64,000 nucleotides of DNA from Halomonas zincidurans B6 (GCF_000731955.1 NZ_JNCK01000001.1:1736001-1800000); one strand, 5' to 3'. Counted from the first letter of the stretch, positions 33,572-45,101 are shown. Notes: generated by a model not told the origin, from the sequence alone. Made by a program: numbers and translations.

Positions 33572-34273
33572 ATGAACGATTCTTCCCCGGCGATGGCATC
33601 CGCCAAGGCTGTCGTCATCTATTCCGGCGGCATGGATTCCTATACCGTGCTGCACCGTGCCGTTGGCCAAGGCTATTCGGTACACGCCCTGTCCTTCGAT
33701 TATGGTCAACGCCATGTCAAGGAACTCGCTATCGCCCGCCGGGTCTGCCAGCGCCTGAATATCGCTCACCAGGTGATCGATATCCGGGCGATTCATTCGC
33801 TGATCGACAACTCGGCGCTCACCGACGCCACTCGCCCACTGCCCGCAGGCGACTACGATGCCGACAGCGTGGCGGCCACCGTGGTACCCAACCGCAACAT
33901 GATTCTGCTGTCGCTGGCTATCGCTCATGCCGTCAACATCGATGCCGATGCGTGTTTTTACGGGGCCCACGGCGGCGATCACGTGCTCTATCCAGATTGT
34001 CGTCCCGAGTTCGTCAAGCGCATGAATGCCGCCTCGGCCGTCGCCAATTTCAATGCCGTACGCATCGAGGCTCCTTATCTGCACGCCAGCAAGGGCGACA
34101 TCCTCGCCGATGGCCTGCGCATGGGACTCGATTACGCCCAGACCTGGACCTGCTATCAGGGTGGTGAGCTGGCATGCGGCGAGTGCGGCAGTTGCCGCGA
34201 GCGCTTGGCGGCCTTCGCCGAGCTGGGTCTTGCCGATCCGCTGGCCTATCGCACCGCAACGGTGGAGCCCTGA
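33572..34273 (+). CDS. queC: 7-cyano-7-deazaguanine synthase QueC
   Basis: A 233-residue enzyme converting 7-carboxy-7-deazaguanine to preQ0 with ATP and ammonia. The PP-loop motif is VIYSGGMDSYTVLH near residue 14. The C-terminal zinc cluster is in TWTCYQGGELACGECGSC. VVPNRNMILLSLAIAHA is another family block. The ATG at 33572 follows an AGG-containing leader. It is the first of three genes for queuosine precursor synthesis; queE starts two bases after its stop. Confidence 0.96.
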   Translation: MNDSSPAMASAKAVVIYSGGMDSYTVLHRAVGQGYSVHALSFDYGQRHVKELAIARRVCQRLNIAHQVIDIRAIHSLIDNSALTDATRPLPAGDYDADSVAATVVPNRNMILLSLAIAHAVNIDADACFYGAHGGDHVLYPDCRPEFVKRMNAASAVANFNAVRIEAPYLHASKGDILADGLRMGLDYAQTWTCYQGGELACGECGSCRERLAAFAELGLADPLAYRTATVEP

Positions 34274-34275
34274 CG

Positions 34276-34929
34276 ATGTATCACATCAAGGAAGCCTTCT
34301 ACACGCTGCAGGGCGAGGGTGCACGTACCGGCCGTGCCAGCGTGTTCTGTCGATTTACCGGCTGCAACCTGTGGTCGGGCCGGGAAAGCGACAGACAGCA
34401 CAGCGCCTGCCGCTTTTGCGATACGGACTTTGTCGGCAGCAATGGCAAGAATGGCGGGCGCTTCGCCGATACCGACACACTTGCCGCGCACCTCGCTGCG
34501 TTATGGCCACACCTGCCGACGGCAGCCACGCCCTATGTGGTGTTTACCGGCGGCGAGCCACTGCTGCAACTCGATACTCCGCTCATCGAGGCCATGCAGG
34601 CGCGTGGCTTCGAAGTCGCCGTCGAAACCAACGGCACGTTGCCGGCACCACCCGGCATCGACTGGCTGTGCGTCAGCCCCAAGGGCACGACGACGCTGGC
34701 CATCGAGAACGGCGATGAATTGAAGCTGGTCTATCCGCAGCACGACGCCCCGCCCTCGCGCTTCGCGAGCCTCGACTTCAGCCACTTTTTCCTGCAGCCA
34801 ATGGATACCACGGGCATCGCGTCTTGCGGACAACCGACAACTCCACTCGATGCGGCTCTCGCCTACTGCCTGGCTAATCCACAATGGCGACTCTCGCTGC
34901 AGATCCATAAAACGCTTGGAATCGAATGA
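34276..34929 (+). CDS. queE: 7-carboxy-7-deazaguanine synthase QueE
   Basis: A 217-residue radical-SAM enzyme. The cluster motif is the CX14CX2C variant, GCN...ACRFCDTDF near residues 29-47, found in the type whose partner is QueC. YVVFTGGEPLLQLDTPLIEA is the SAM-binding GGEP motif. It turns 6-carboxytetrahydropterin into 7-carboxy-7-deazaguanine. The start ATG at 34276 is tightly coupled to queC, and its stop overlaps the next gene (ATGA). Confidence 0.95.
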   Translation: MYHIKEAFYTLQGEGARTGRASVFCRFTGCNLWSGRESDRQHSACRFCDTDFVGSNGKNGGRFADTDTLAAHLAALWPHLPTAATPYVVFTGGEPLLQLDTPLIEAMQARGFEVAVETNGTLPAPPGIDWLCVSPKGTTTLAIENGDELKLVYPQHDAPPSRFASLDFSHFFLQPMDTTGIASCGQPTTPLDAALAYCLANPQWRLSLQIHKTLGIE

Positions 34930-35807
34930 TGACGCTTTTCGTCAACGACATCAGTCAGCTCGATGTCGCCTTCTGGTGTCCCCAGAAAGGCCTCAGCGGT
35001 GCCAGCTGGGCCGTCGATGTCGAACTCGACGGGCACCTGGGCGAAGATGGCATGCTGTTCGACTTCGGCGAGGTGAAGCCCTGGATCAAGAAGAGTCTGG
35101 ACAGTGGTCCCGACCATACCCTGCTGGTGCCTACTCAAGCGCCAGGCGTATCGATCACGACCCGGGGCGAGGATTGCATCATTCGCACGACGCAACCTTA
35201 CGCAATGGAAGTACGTGGCCCCCGCAGGGCCTTCACATTGCTGCCCTGGCCGGCCATTAACGCCGAGCGCATGGCAGTTCATTACGGAGAGCAGCTCTCC
35301 CGGCGCCCACCCCAGCGTATCGAATCGGTGCGCCTGCAATTCAGGGAGGAAGCCATCGAAGGTGCGGCCTATGGCTATAGCCATGGCCTCAAAAGACATG
35401 CCGGCAACTGTCAGCGCATCGCTCATGGCCATCGCTCGCGACTGCTGATCTGGTGTGATGGCAGGCGTCAGCCTTCGCTCGAGCAGCGTTGGGCCGAGCG
35501 CCTCGATGCGCGCTATCTGGTAGATGTCGAGGATATCATCGACCAGACCTCAGCCAGCCTGACGCTAGGCTACCGGGCCAGCCAGGGAGAATTCCGTCTG
35601 ACCCTGCCTCGGGAGCGCTGCGAACTGTTGCCCACGGCGACCACCGTGGAACAGATCGCCACTTGGCTGGTTGCCCAGGTCTCACATCAAGATGCTCCGC
35701 TCAGCCATGTCCGTGTTCAGGCCTTCGAGGGCATCGGCAAGGGAGCCCGCGCTGAAGCCATATTGGAAATGCGCGCCTGGCAGAAAGCCACGCCTGGCAA
35801 TCAGTGA
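34926..35807 (+). CDS. queD: Two-module QueD/PTPS-like 6-carboxytetrahydropterin synthase family protein
   Basis: A 293-residue protein, over twice the length of QueD (about 120). Residues 1-110 form a first T-fold-like half carrying the DFGEVKPWI and SGPDHTLLV motifs, but a Ser-Gly-Ala stretch stands where the zinc HxH should be. Residues about 120-285 form a second half carrying YSHGLKRHAGNCQRIAHGH, with the catalytic Cys and zinc His residues, and PTATTVEQIATWL, resembling the PTxE motif. The halves thus complement each other. It is translationally coupled to queE, so a queuosine role is likely. Gene name by context. Confidence 0.72.
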   Translation: MMTLFVNDISQLDVAFWCPQKGLSGASWAVDVELDGHLGEDGMLFDFGEVKPWIKKSLDSGPDHTLLVPTQAPGVSITTRGEDCIIRTTQPYAMEVRGPRRAFTLLPWPAINAERMAVHYGEQLSRRPPQRIESVRLQFREEAIEGAAYGYSHGLKRHAGNCQRIAHGHRSRLLIWCDGRRQPSLEQRWAERLDARYLVDVEDIIDQTSASLTLGYRASQGEFRLTLPRERCELLPTATTVEQIATWLVAQVSHQDAPLSHVRVQAFEGIGKGARAEAILEMRAWQKATPGNQ

Positions 35808-35817
35808 TTGAACGCCG

Positions 35818-36105
35818 ATGAGTGATCCTGCCGCCCAGATATCCCATGGCAGCGCCGACGGATGCCGAGCGGGGTGCGGTGCCTGTTGCATCGCCCCATC
35901 GATCAGTTCGGCGATCCCCGGCATGCCCTGTGGCAAGCCGGCGGGGGTACGCTGCGTGCAGCTTGACGACGACAACCTCTGCCGGCTTTTCAACGATCCG
36001 CGGCGACCGGCGGTCTGTCGGCGCTTCGACTACGATCCCGAGCTCTGCGGCAGCAATAGAGCGAGCGCACTTGCCCGTATCGCCGCCTTGGAAGCTGCAA
36101 CATGA
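35818..36105 (+). CDS. YkgJ-family cysteine-cluster protein
   Basis: A 95-residue protein with the UPF0153/YkgJ pattern: CRAGCGACCIAPSISSAIPG, MPCGKPAGVRCVQLDDDNLC, then CRRFDYDPELCG. Eight or more cysteines suggest binding of zinc or an iron-sulfur cluster. The function of the family is unsettled. It lies 10 bp after the queD-like gene and could be the last gene of that operon, though its ribosome site is weak. Confidence 0.82.
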   Translation: MSDPAAQISHGSADGCRAGCGACCIAPSISSAIPGMPCGKPAGVRCVQLDDDNLCRLFNDPRRPAVCRRFDYDPELCGSNRASALARIAALEAAT

Positions 36106-36215
36106 ACGCTTTCAACGTAAAGAGTTGCTGATCTATATAACGGTATAAATCATGCCTGAACGTTATCAAGCCGCATCAAGCCCGGCGCATGATGCATCAG
36201 CGCTGATGATTCATC

Positions 36216-36240
36216 GAAAAGGCGCGGCCGAAGCCGCGCC
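36216..36240 (-). terminator. Rho-independent terminator of ppiD
   Basis: A perfect 8-bp hairpin GGCGCGGC-CGAA-GCCGCGCC (36221-36240), followed on the minus strand by TTTT (36220-36217). It stands 23 bp after the ppiD stop. A 14-bp palindrome, CATCAGCGCTGATG (36195-36208), lies just beyond. Confidence 0.8.
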
Positions 36241-36262
36241 CTGCTAGCGATCCAGGCCATCG

Positions 36263-38092
36263 CTACTGCCGTTGTATCTCCGCTTCGTCACGCAGTGACT
36301 GCAACAGCCCTTGAATGGCCGCCTGAACACGCAACCGCTCGGCCAGCACTACATCCCTGTCGGTGGAACCATCGCCGGCAGCTTCGCCGGCGCTCACCGA
36401 ATCCAGGGCAATCAGGGCCACTCCTTGCTGGGTATCGGCCTTGCCGTACGTCGCTTCTTCTGACGATGACGGCCGGGGCAGGCGGAATGCCTGAGTCACG
36501 ACAGCATCCGGAACGCTAGCGTCGACGGAGCGGCGGGTGACCGATTCGACGACCTGCCAGTCGATCGCCGGCTGGCGACCGGCCTTGAGCGCAGCGGCCA
36601 GCTCCGCCGCACGTTCGCTGAGCGCCTGCTGAACCGCCTCGGCCTCGACCCGCGCTCGGACCTGAGCACGGACATCCTCGAGCGGCAGCGTGGTCGCTTC
36701 GCGATGATCCGCCACACGCAGAACCATGCGTCGCTGATCGTCGAGCTCGATGACGTCGCTATTGTACCCCTCCTCGAGCACGTCGGGCTGGAACGCAGCG
36801 TCCATGACCCCGGGTTCTGCCAGCACGCCGCTGACGTCACCACGTGATACCCAATCGCTGGATTGCAATTCGAGCCCCAGATCGTCGGCGACACTGGCAA
36901 GATCTTCGGCGGCGAAACTCTCGTCGATCAGTCGCTGAGCCAGTTCGTTGAATCGGGCCTGGGCTTTTGCCATAGCCACCTGCTTACGCAGTTCATCGCG
37001 CATCTCATCGAATGCGGGCAGCTCGATCCCGGTCGCCTTGAGCAGGTGCAGACCATTGTCGGTCTCGACGATGTCGGAGACCTGGCCCTGCTCGAGCGAG
37101 AATGCCGCGTTCTCGAACTCCTCACCGAAGAAGCCACGATTGATGACGCCCAGCGCACCACCCTTGCCCGAGGTTGTGGTGTCATCGGAATATTCATTAG
37201 CCAACTGGGCGAAGCTCTCCCCGGCCTGCAACCGCTCGCGCACCTGCTGCAAGCGCTGACGGGCTTGTGCTTTCGTACGCTGTTCACCGAAGCTGACCAT
37301 GATATGGGAAATGCGTCGCGGCGCTTGTGCCTTGCGTTCAGCATAGGCCGAGCGCAGCGCCTGGTCACTGACCTCGACATCCGCGGCAAGCGCCGCCTGA
37401 TCGAGGATCACATAATTCAGCTTGACCTGTTCAGGGCGCTGAAACTGGTTCCGGTATTGGTCGTAATAGGCTTGTATGGCCTGCTCGTCCACGCTGACGG
37501 GAGTGCTCAGATCATCGCGACTCAGCGTGTGATAGCGAAAGCTGCGTTGTTGATTGCGCAGCGTGCCTAGCCGATCGCGCTCGCTGGGCAGCATGAACTC
37601 ACTGACCGTCAGGCCTTGCTGTATCTGCTGACGGAGCAGGTCCTGCTGCAGCTGCTGGCGAAAGGACTGTGGCGTATAGCCCGCGCTGTTCAACCGGTTA
37701 CGGAAGATATCGGCTGAAAAGTTACCGTCCTGATCCTGAAACTCGGGCCGATTGACGATTGTCCGATCGACTTGAGCGTCGGATATATACAACCCGCCCC
37801 GCTCAGCATACTGATCCAGCAACTGCTGCGTGATCAGCTGGTCGATGACCTGATTGCGCAACTGGCGCTCCTGGCCGGGAGGAACCTGACCGGAACGGAT
37901 GGCCCGCTGGACCTGCATCTCGACGGCCTGGGGCGAGATGGGCTCGCCGTTGACCTCGGCAACGCTATCATTGCTCTGCGAGAAGAGCCCGACGAGCGAT
38001 TCGATGCCAAATAGCGCGAGGGTGACGATGACCGCCCCGACGATGACCTTGGCGGCCATACTCTGGGAACGGTCCCGGATTTGTTGCAGCAT
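36263..38092 (-). CDS. ppiD: Periplasmic folding chaperone PpiD (SurA-N / parvulin type)
   Basis: A 609-residue inner-membrane protein. MLQQIRDRSQSMAAKVIVGA and the following hydrophobic stretch form the single N-terminal anchor. A SurA-like chaperone domain follows (IRSGQVPPGQERQLRNQVID), then a parvulin domain about 265-360 (RRISHIMVSFGEQRTKAQAR, FFGEEFENAAFSLEQGQVSD). It helps fold proteins emerging from the Sec channel. The ATG at 38092 matches the family start; an upstream in-frame codon at 38131 falls in the hupB terminator. Confidence 0.94.
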   Translation of the reverse strand: MLQQIRDRSQSMAAKVIVGAVIVTLALFGIESLVGLFSQSNDSVAEVNGEPISPQAVEMQVQRAIRSGQVPPGQERQLRNQVIDQLITQQLLDQYAERGGLYISDAQVDRTIVNRPEFQDQDGNFSADIFRNRLNSAGYTPQSFRQQLQQDLLRQQIQQGLTVSEFMLPSERDRLGTLRNQQRSFRYHTLSRDDLSTPVSVDEQAIQAYYDQYRNQFQRPEQVKLNYVILDQAALAADVEVSDQALRSAYAERKAQAPRRISHIMVSFGEQRTKAQARQRLQQVRERLQAGESFAQLANEYSDDTTTSGKGGALGVINRGFFGEEFENAAFSLEQGQVSDIVETDNGLHLLKATGIELPAFDEMRDELRKQVAMAKAQARFNELAQRLIDESFAAEDLASVADDLGLELQSSDWVSRGDVSGVLAEPGVMDAAFQPDVLEEGYNSDVIELDDQRRMVLRVADHREATTLPLEDVRAQVRARVEAEAVQQALSERAAELAAALKAGRQPAIDWQVVESVTRRSVDASVPDAVVTQAFRLPRPSSSEEATYGKADTQQGVALIALDSVSAGEAAGDGSTDRDVVLAERLRVQAAIQGLLQSLRDEAEIQRQ

Positions 38093-38118
38093 GCTGGCCT
38101 CGGATAGCTTCTGTAACG

Positions 38119-38149
38119 AAAAAAGGCGCACCGCTTGTGCGGTGCGCCT
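38119..38149 (-). terminator. Rho-independent terminator of hupB
   Basis: A perfect 10-bp stem GGCGCACCGC-TTGT-GCGGTGCGCC (38125-38148), with a T-run on the minus strand (AAAAAA at 38119-38124). It lies between hupB and ppiD, 27 bp before the ppiD start. Confidence 0.88.
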
Positions 38150-38290
38150 GGCAACGGGGCCTCTATGGCAGCATCCGGCAAGAAGGGATGCACAGTGTCA
38201 TGGCTCAATCATCAGCGCTCTGAGAATCGCCGCCAGGCTCCGCGATAAATCTCGAAATCGATGAAACTTGCTAGAATTCAATCTCGAAAC

Positions 38291-38563
38291 TCAGTTGACC
38301 GAATCCTTGAGTGCCTTGCCGGCCTTGAAACTGGGAACCTTGGCCGCTTCGATGTTGATCGGCTGGCCGGTCTGCGGGTTGCGACCCGTGCGTGCAGCGC
38401 GCTCCTTGACGGTGAAGGTACCAAAACCAACCAGGGCTACGGAATCCCCTTTCTTCAACGTGTCGGATACAGTATCGATCATCGCGTCCAGCGCACGACT
38501 GGCTGCCGCCTTGGGAATGTCGGCAGATACGGCGATGGCTTCGATCAGCTCGGATTTGTTCAC
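38291..38563 (-). CDS. hupB: DNA-binding protein HU-beta
   Basis: A 90-residue histone-like protein of exact family length: MNKSELIEAIAVSADIPKAA, the core VALVGFGTFTVKERAARTGR, and NPQTGQPINIEAAKVPSFKA, whose Asn-Pro-Gln tip inserts into the minor groove. It dimerises to bend DNA. Its place after lon and before ppiD is standard in gammaproteobacteria. A strong terminator follows at 38119-38149. Confidence 0.97.
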   Translation of the reverse strand: MNKSELIEAIAVSADIPKAAASRALDAMIDTVSDTLKKGDSVALVGFGTFTVKERAARTGRNPQTGQPINIEAAKVPSFKAGKALKDSVN

Positions 38564-38698
38564 ACTTCACCCCTTGACTGTTTCTTCGGAAATTACTGGT
38601 AATCGGCACAATCTATCGGTGGCCATATACGATCACAGCAATGCGCAATTTATAGCAATGCGGTAAAACCGCTGTCAACCAACCATTGGGCCAAGCCG

Positions 38699-38730
38699 CG
38701 TCATGACGGGTTTTTCAACCCGACATGACG
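38699..38730. promoter_or_regulatory. Long hairpin downstream of lon
   Basis: CGTCATGACGGGTT (38699-38712) pairs with AACCCGACATGACG (38717-38730), 13 bp with one A-A mismatch and a four-base loop. It is 12 bp beyond the lon stop. There is no T-run, so it is more likely an mRNA 3'-end stabiliser or a partial terminator. Confidence 0.5.
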
Positions 38731-38741
38731 ATAAATTATGC

Positions 38742-41150
<2,409 letters not shown>

Positions 41151-41212
41151 TGCAGGCAGTCCTCACGAATCGGGTGGTTGGGCCGCTGGCGCGGCTCACG
41201 GCTGAGACCTGT

Positions 41213-41240
41213 GATGGGGGCAGATAGAGCGCTTTGCAAC
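41213..41240 (-). promoter_or_regulatory. Candidate sigma-32 heat-shock promoter of lon
   Basis: On the minus strand TTGCAAA (41240-41234), a 13-bp spacer and CCCCATCA (41220-41213) resemble the sigma-32 pattern (CTTGAAA, CCCCATNT). It lies 63 bp before the lon start. lon is heat-shock controlled in known relatives. Confidence 0.5.
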
Positions 41241-41263
41241 CGCGCCAGCGGGCCTGCAGAAAC

Positions 41264-41287
41264 GAAAAGGGGGCCTCAACGGCCCCC
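41264..41287 (-). terminator. Rho-independent terminator of clpX
   Basis: GGGGGCC-TCAAC-GGCCCCC (41269-41287), followed on the minus strand by TTTT (41268-41265). It is 17 bp after the clpX stop and separates clpPX from lon. Confidence 0.85.
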
Positions 41288-41304
41288 GTCGCAACGAGAA
41301 AGGT

Positions 41305-42582
41305 TCAACCGCCCTTGTTGGCGACCTTGCTTTCTTCCTGCTGGGAGTAGATCAGCAGCGGCTCGCTCTCTCCCGCGATCACCGACTCGTCGATCACCAC
41401 TTTGGTCACGCCACCCAGTGACGGCACTTCGTACATGGTATCGAGCAGTACCGACTCGAGAATCGAGCGCAGTCCGCGCGCCCCGGTCTTGCGCGCCATC
41501 GCCTTGTGCGCCACTGCACGCAGGGCGTCTTCGCGGAAGTCGAGCTCGACGTTCTCCATCTCGAAGAGCTTGGCGTACTGCTTGATCAGCGAGTTCTTGG
41601 GCTCGGTGAGAATCTCGATCAAGGCATCCTCGGTCAGCTCGGTCAACGTCGCGATGACCGGCAGACGACCCACGAACTCAGGGATAAGACCGAACTTGAC
41701 CAGATCCTCGGGCTCCACCCGGGCCAGCACGTCACCGACGCCCTGCGCGTTGTCCTTGCTCTTGACCGAGGCATTGAAGCCGATGCCCCCCTTCTCGGCG
41801 CGGTCACGGATCACCTTGTCCAGGCCAGCGAACGCACCGCCGACGATGAACAGGATATCGCCGGTATCGACCTGCAGGAACTCCTGCTGCGGATGCTTGC
41901 GCCCGCCCTGCGGCGGCACCGAGGCGGTGGTGCCCTCGATGAGCTTGAGCAGTGCCTGCTGCACGCCCTCGCCGGAGACGTCGCGAGTGATCGAGGGGTT
42001 GTCCGACTTGCGCGAGATCTTGTCGATCTCGTCGATATAGACGATCCCCTTCTGCGCCTTCTCGACGTCGTAGTCGCACTTCTGGAGCAGCTTCTGGATG
42101 ATGTTCTCGACGTCCTCGCCCACGTAGCCGGCTTCGGTCAGCGTCGTTGCATCGGCGATGGTGAACGGCACGTTGAGCAAGCGCGCCAACGTCTCGGCGA
42201 GCAGCGTCTTGCCGCTCCCGGTCGGCCCGATCAGCAGAATGTTCGACTTGCCGAGTTCGACCTCGCCCGACTTCACGCCGGCGCGCAAGCGCTTGTAGTG
42301 ATTGTAGACGGCCACGGACAACACCATCTTGGCGCGGTCCTGACCGATCACGTAATCGTCGAGGGTATTGCGGAGCTCGCGCGGAGCGGGCAGGCGATCC
42401 TCGTCACCCTCTGCGTCGGCCTCGAGGACTTCCTCGCGAATGATGTCGTTGCACAAGTCGACACATTCGTCGCAGATGTAGACGGAAGGGCCTGCAATCA
42501 GCTTGCGCACCTCGTTCTGATTCTTGCCGCAGAACGAGCAGTACAGCAGCTTGCCCTCGTCTTTGCCTTTGCCGTCGGCCAT
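41305..42582 (-). CDS. clpX: ClpXP unfoldase subunit ClpX
   Basis: A 425-residue AAA+ unfoldase. The N-terminal zinc domain is CSFCGKNQNEVRKLIAGPSV...CDECVDLC. Walker A is LLIGPTGSGKTLLAETLA, near residue 117, and Walker B is IVYIDEIDKISRK. Sensor region LIPEFVGRLPVIATLTEL follows. It recognises substrates, including SsrA-tagged ones, and feeds them to ClpP. It lies 69 bp after clpP, as expected for a clpPX operon. Confidence 0.97.
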   Translation of the reverse strand: MADGKGKDEGKLLYCSFCGKNQNEVRKLIAGPSVYICDECVDLCNDIIREEVLEADAEGDEDRLPAPRELRNTLDDYVIGQDRAKMVLSVAVYNHYKRLRAGVKSGEVELGKSNILLIGPTGSGKTLLAETLARLLNVPFTIADATTLTEAGYVGEDVENIIQKLLQKCDYDVEKAQKGIVYIDEIDKISRKSDNPSITRDVSGEGVQQALLKLIEGTTASVPPQGGRKHPQQEFLQVDTGDILFIVGGAFAGLDKVIRDRAEKGGIGFNASVKSKDNAQGVGDVLARVEPEDLVKFGLIPEFVGRLPVIATLTELTEDALIEILTEPKNSLIKQYAKLFEMENVELDFREDALRAVAHKAMARKTGARGLRSILESVLLDTMYEVPSLGGVTKVVIDESVIAGESEPLLIYSQQEESKVANKGG

Positions 42583-42651
42583 TCGCGTACCTCATTAGGG
42601 CAGGCGACCCGCCGCGGGCCGCCATGATATGCATGGATAGAATTTACGCTA

Positions 42652-43272
42652 TCAGGATGCCGGGCGCTTATCCAGCACCGCATCGATCAGACCATATTCC
42701 ACCGCCTGGCTGCCGTCCATGAAGTTGTCACGGTCGGTATCTCTGGCGATGGTTTCGATATCCTGTCCTGTATGATCGGCCAGGATACGGTTGAGTTTAT
42801 GGCGGATACTGAGAATTTCCTTGGTATGAATCTCGATATCCGAAGCCTGGCCCTGATACCCGCCCAGCGGCTGATGAATCATCATCCGTGAATTCGGCAG
42901 GCAAAAGCGCTTGTCCTTGGCACCACCGGCCAGCAACAGCGCGCCCATGCTGGCTGCCTGCCCCAGACACACCGTGGAGACGTCGGGCTTGATGAACTGC
43001 ATGGTGTCGTAGATCGACATGCCCGCCGTCACCGAACCGCCCGGCGAGTTGATGTACAGGTGAACATCCTTGTCCGGGTTCTCGGACTCGAGGAACAGCA
43101 ACTGCGCGACCACCAGGTTGGCGGTGTAGTCTTCCACCGGCCCCACCAGGAAGATCACCCGCTCCTTGAGCAGGCGAGAATATATATCGTAGGAACGCTC
43201 GCCGCGCGCGCTCTGCTCGACCACCATGGGGACCAAGCCACCGGCGTTTTGAATATCGAACTCGTTGCCCAT
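42652..43272 (-). CDS. clpP: ATP-dependent Clp protease proteolytic subunit ClpP
   Basis: A 206-residue serine protease. The catalytic Ser is in CLGQAASMGALLLAGG (near residue 104), the His in MMIHQPLGGYQGQASDIEIH, and the Asp in the later IARDTDRDNFMDG region. LYINSPGGSVTAGMSIYDTM is another hallmark. It forms a tetradecameric chamber with ClpX. In the 109-bp gap to tig there is a hairpin CCCGGC-CGGA-GCCGGG (43342-43357) without a T-run, so partial read-through from tig is possible. Confidence 0.97.
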   Translation of the reverse strand: MGNEFDIQNAGGLVPMVVEQSARGERSYDIYSRLLKERVIFLVGPVEDYTANLVVAQLLFLESENPDKDVHLYINSPGGSVTAGMSIYDTMQFIKPDVSTVCLGQAASMGALLLAGGAKDKRFCLPNSRMMIHQPLGGYQGQASDIEIHTKEILSIRHKLNRILADHTGQDIETIARDTDRDNFMDGSQAVEYGLIDAVLDKRPAS

Positions 43273-43381
43273 TGCGTGACTTCCTTAATCCGGTGATTGG
43301 AAAATCCAGCGCCGCCCTATCCGCGTTGCAGTGACCAGAGACCCGGCCGGAGCCGGGCCGGCGTTGCTGAGCCGTCGCGAA

Positions 43382-44743
43382 TCAGGCCTGCTGTGACGAC
43401 GTATCGCCAGCGTTCTCGGCGTCTTCTTCGCCGCCCTGCTGCTGTTGCGCCGCCTGGAGCGCTTGTTCGTAGGACATCGCGATGTCCTTAACCCGTGCCT
43501 GGGCGAGAAGCGTGTCAACCGCCTTCTCTTCGAGAACGGCGGACTTGACCTGGTTCTTCATCTGCTCGTCCTTGAGGTAGTACTCGATCACCTCTTCAGG
43601 CTGCTGATACTGCTGGGCGAGTTCCTCGACCTTGGCCTTGATCTCATCGTCGCTGGCCTCGAGTTCGTGAGCCTCGATCACCTTGGCGAGCAACAGCCCC
43701 ACCTGCACCCGGCTCTTGGCCTGATCGGCAAACAGCTCGTCGGGCAATTGGGAAACGTCGAAGTCATCGCCCAGACTGAACTGCTGAGCCGCCTGACGCT
43801 TGAGGGTATCGGTCTCCTGCTCGATCAGCGAGGCCGGCACGGGAACGTCATTGGCCTTCTGCAGCGCCTCGAGCACCTGCTGCTTGACGCGATTGTCGAC
43901 GGCCTGCTTGATCTCGCGCTGCATGTTGTTGCGCACTTCGCTGCGGAACTTGTCCAGGTCGCCTTCTTCGACACCGAAGCGCTGGATGAATTCAGCGTCC
44001 ACCTCGGGCAACTGCTGGGCATTGACCTGGTGAATCTTGACCTCGAAGGTCGCTTCCTGGCCGGCCAGATGTTCTGCCTGGTAATCCTCGGGGAAGGTCA
44101 CCTTGAGGGTTTTTTCGTCGCCGGCCTTGGCGCCGACCAGCTGCTCTTCGAAGCCGGGAATGAAACTGTTGGAACCGATCACCAACTCATGGCCTTCGGC
44201 CTCGCCGCCTTCGAACGGCTCGTCGCCGAGATAGCCTCTGAAATCGATCTTGACCTGATCGCCATCCGCCGCTTCACGCTCGACGGGCTCCCAGCCCGTG
44301 TTCTGCTTGCGCAGCGTCTCGATCATCTGGTCGATATCGGCGTCGGTGACCTCGGCGACCGGACGCGCGATCTCGGCACCCTCGATGGAGGCCAGCTCGA
44401 TTTCCGGATAGATTTCCAGCGTGGCGACGAACTCAAGATCCTTGCCAGCCTCGTTGACCGTCGGCTCGATATCCGGATACCCGGCCGGATTGAGGCTCTG
44501 CTCGGCGATCGCCTTGACGTAGTTCTGGCGCATCAGCTCGCCGACCACCTCGTTGCGCACGTCGCGACCGTAACGCTGCTTGACTACCGCCATCGGCACC
44601 CGGCCCTGGCGGAAGCCGTTCAGGCGCACACGCTGGGCGGTATCGCGAAGACGCTCGCTAACAGCCTGATCGACCTCGCCGGCGGGTATTTGTACCGTGA
44701 CGCGGCGTTCGATCTGTGAAGTCGTTTCGACGGAAACTTGCAT
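43382..44743 (-). CDS. tig: Trigger factor (ribosome-associated chaperone and PPIase)
   Basis: A 453-residue protein. The ribosome-binding tail has LNGFRQGRVPMAVVKQRYG, containing the GFRxGxxP motif near residue 45. The FKBP-type domain spans about 150-245 (DGDQVKIDFRGYLGDEPFEG), and the C-terminal helical arms make the cradle. It meets nascent chains at the ribosome. The ATG at 44743 (MQVSVETTSQIERRVTVQIP) is the family start; the upstream in-frame start at 44788 is not supported. It heads the tig-clpP-clpX order. Confidence 0.96.
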   Translation of the reverse strand: MQVSVETTSQIERRVTVQIPAGEVDQAVSERLRDTAQRVRLNGFRQGRVPMAVVKQRYGRDVRNEVVGELMRQNYVKAIAEQSLNPAGYPDIEPTVNEAGKDLEFVATLEIYPEIELASIEGAEIARPVAEVTDADIDQMIETLRKQNTGWEPVEREAADGDQVKIDFRGYLGDEPFEGGEAEGHELVIGSNSFIPGFEEQLVGAKAGDEKTLKVTFPEDYQAEHLAGQEATFEVKIHQVNAQQLPEVDAEFIQRFGVEEGDLDKFRSEVRNNMQREIKQAVDNRVKQQVLEALQKANDVPVPASLIEQETDTLKRQAAQQFSLGDDFDVSQLPDELFADQAKSRVQVGLLLAKVIEAHELEASDDEIKAKVEELAQQYQQPEEVIEYYLKDEQMKNQVKSAVLEEKAVDTLLAQARVKDIAMSYEQALQAAQQQQGGEEDAENAGDTSSQQA

Positions 44744-45025
44744 GGATGGTCCTCTACCGACTAAGGCGTTTCGTTTGGAGTATGTCAAAAGAGCTGGATT
44801 CTAAGAACCCCCGGGCGCGCTGGCAAGCACGACCAATGTGTCAGGTTATGGTGTTACAAGACGCATTTTACAAGGCCTGAGCGCTAATTGCTGTATGACC
44901 TCGATCACGCGCAATGCGCGCGCAATATCGAAACCGATGACTCATTGCCAACCGAATGATACAGAGAAATCAGGGCGGGGAAAAAGAAACGGGATGGCGC
45001 CTTGCCTAGACGACGCCTTGCGAAA

Positions 45026-45101
45026 TGGGGTGGATGATGGGGATCGAACCCACGACCACCGGAGCCACAATCCGGGGCTCTACCACTGAGCTACACCCAC
45101 C
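45026..45101 (-). tRNA. tRNA-His (GTG), copy 1
   Basis: A 76-nt tRNA on the minus strand with anticodon GTG in GATTGTGGC, the extra 5' G(-1) facing C73, and encoded CCA. Confidence 0.95.
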
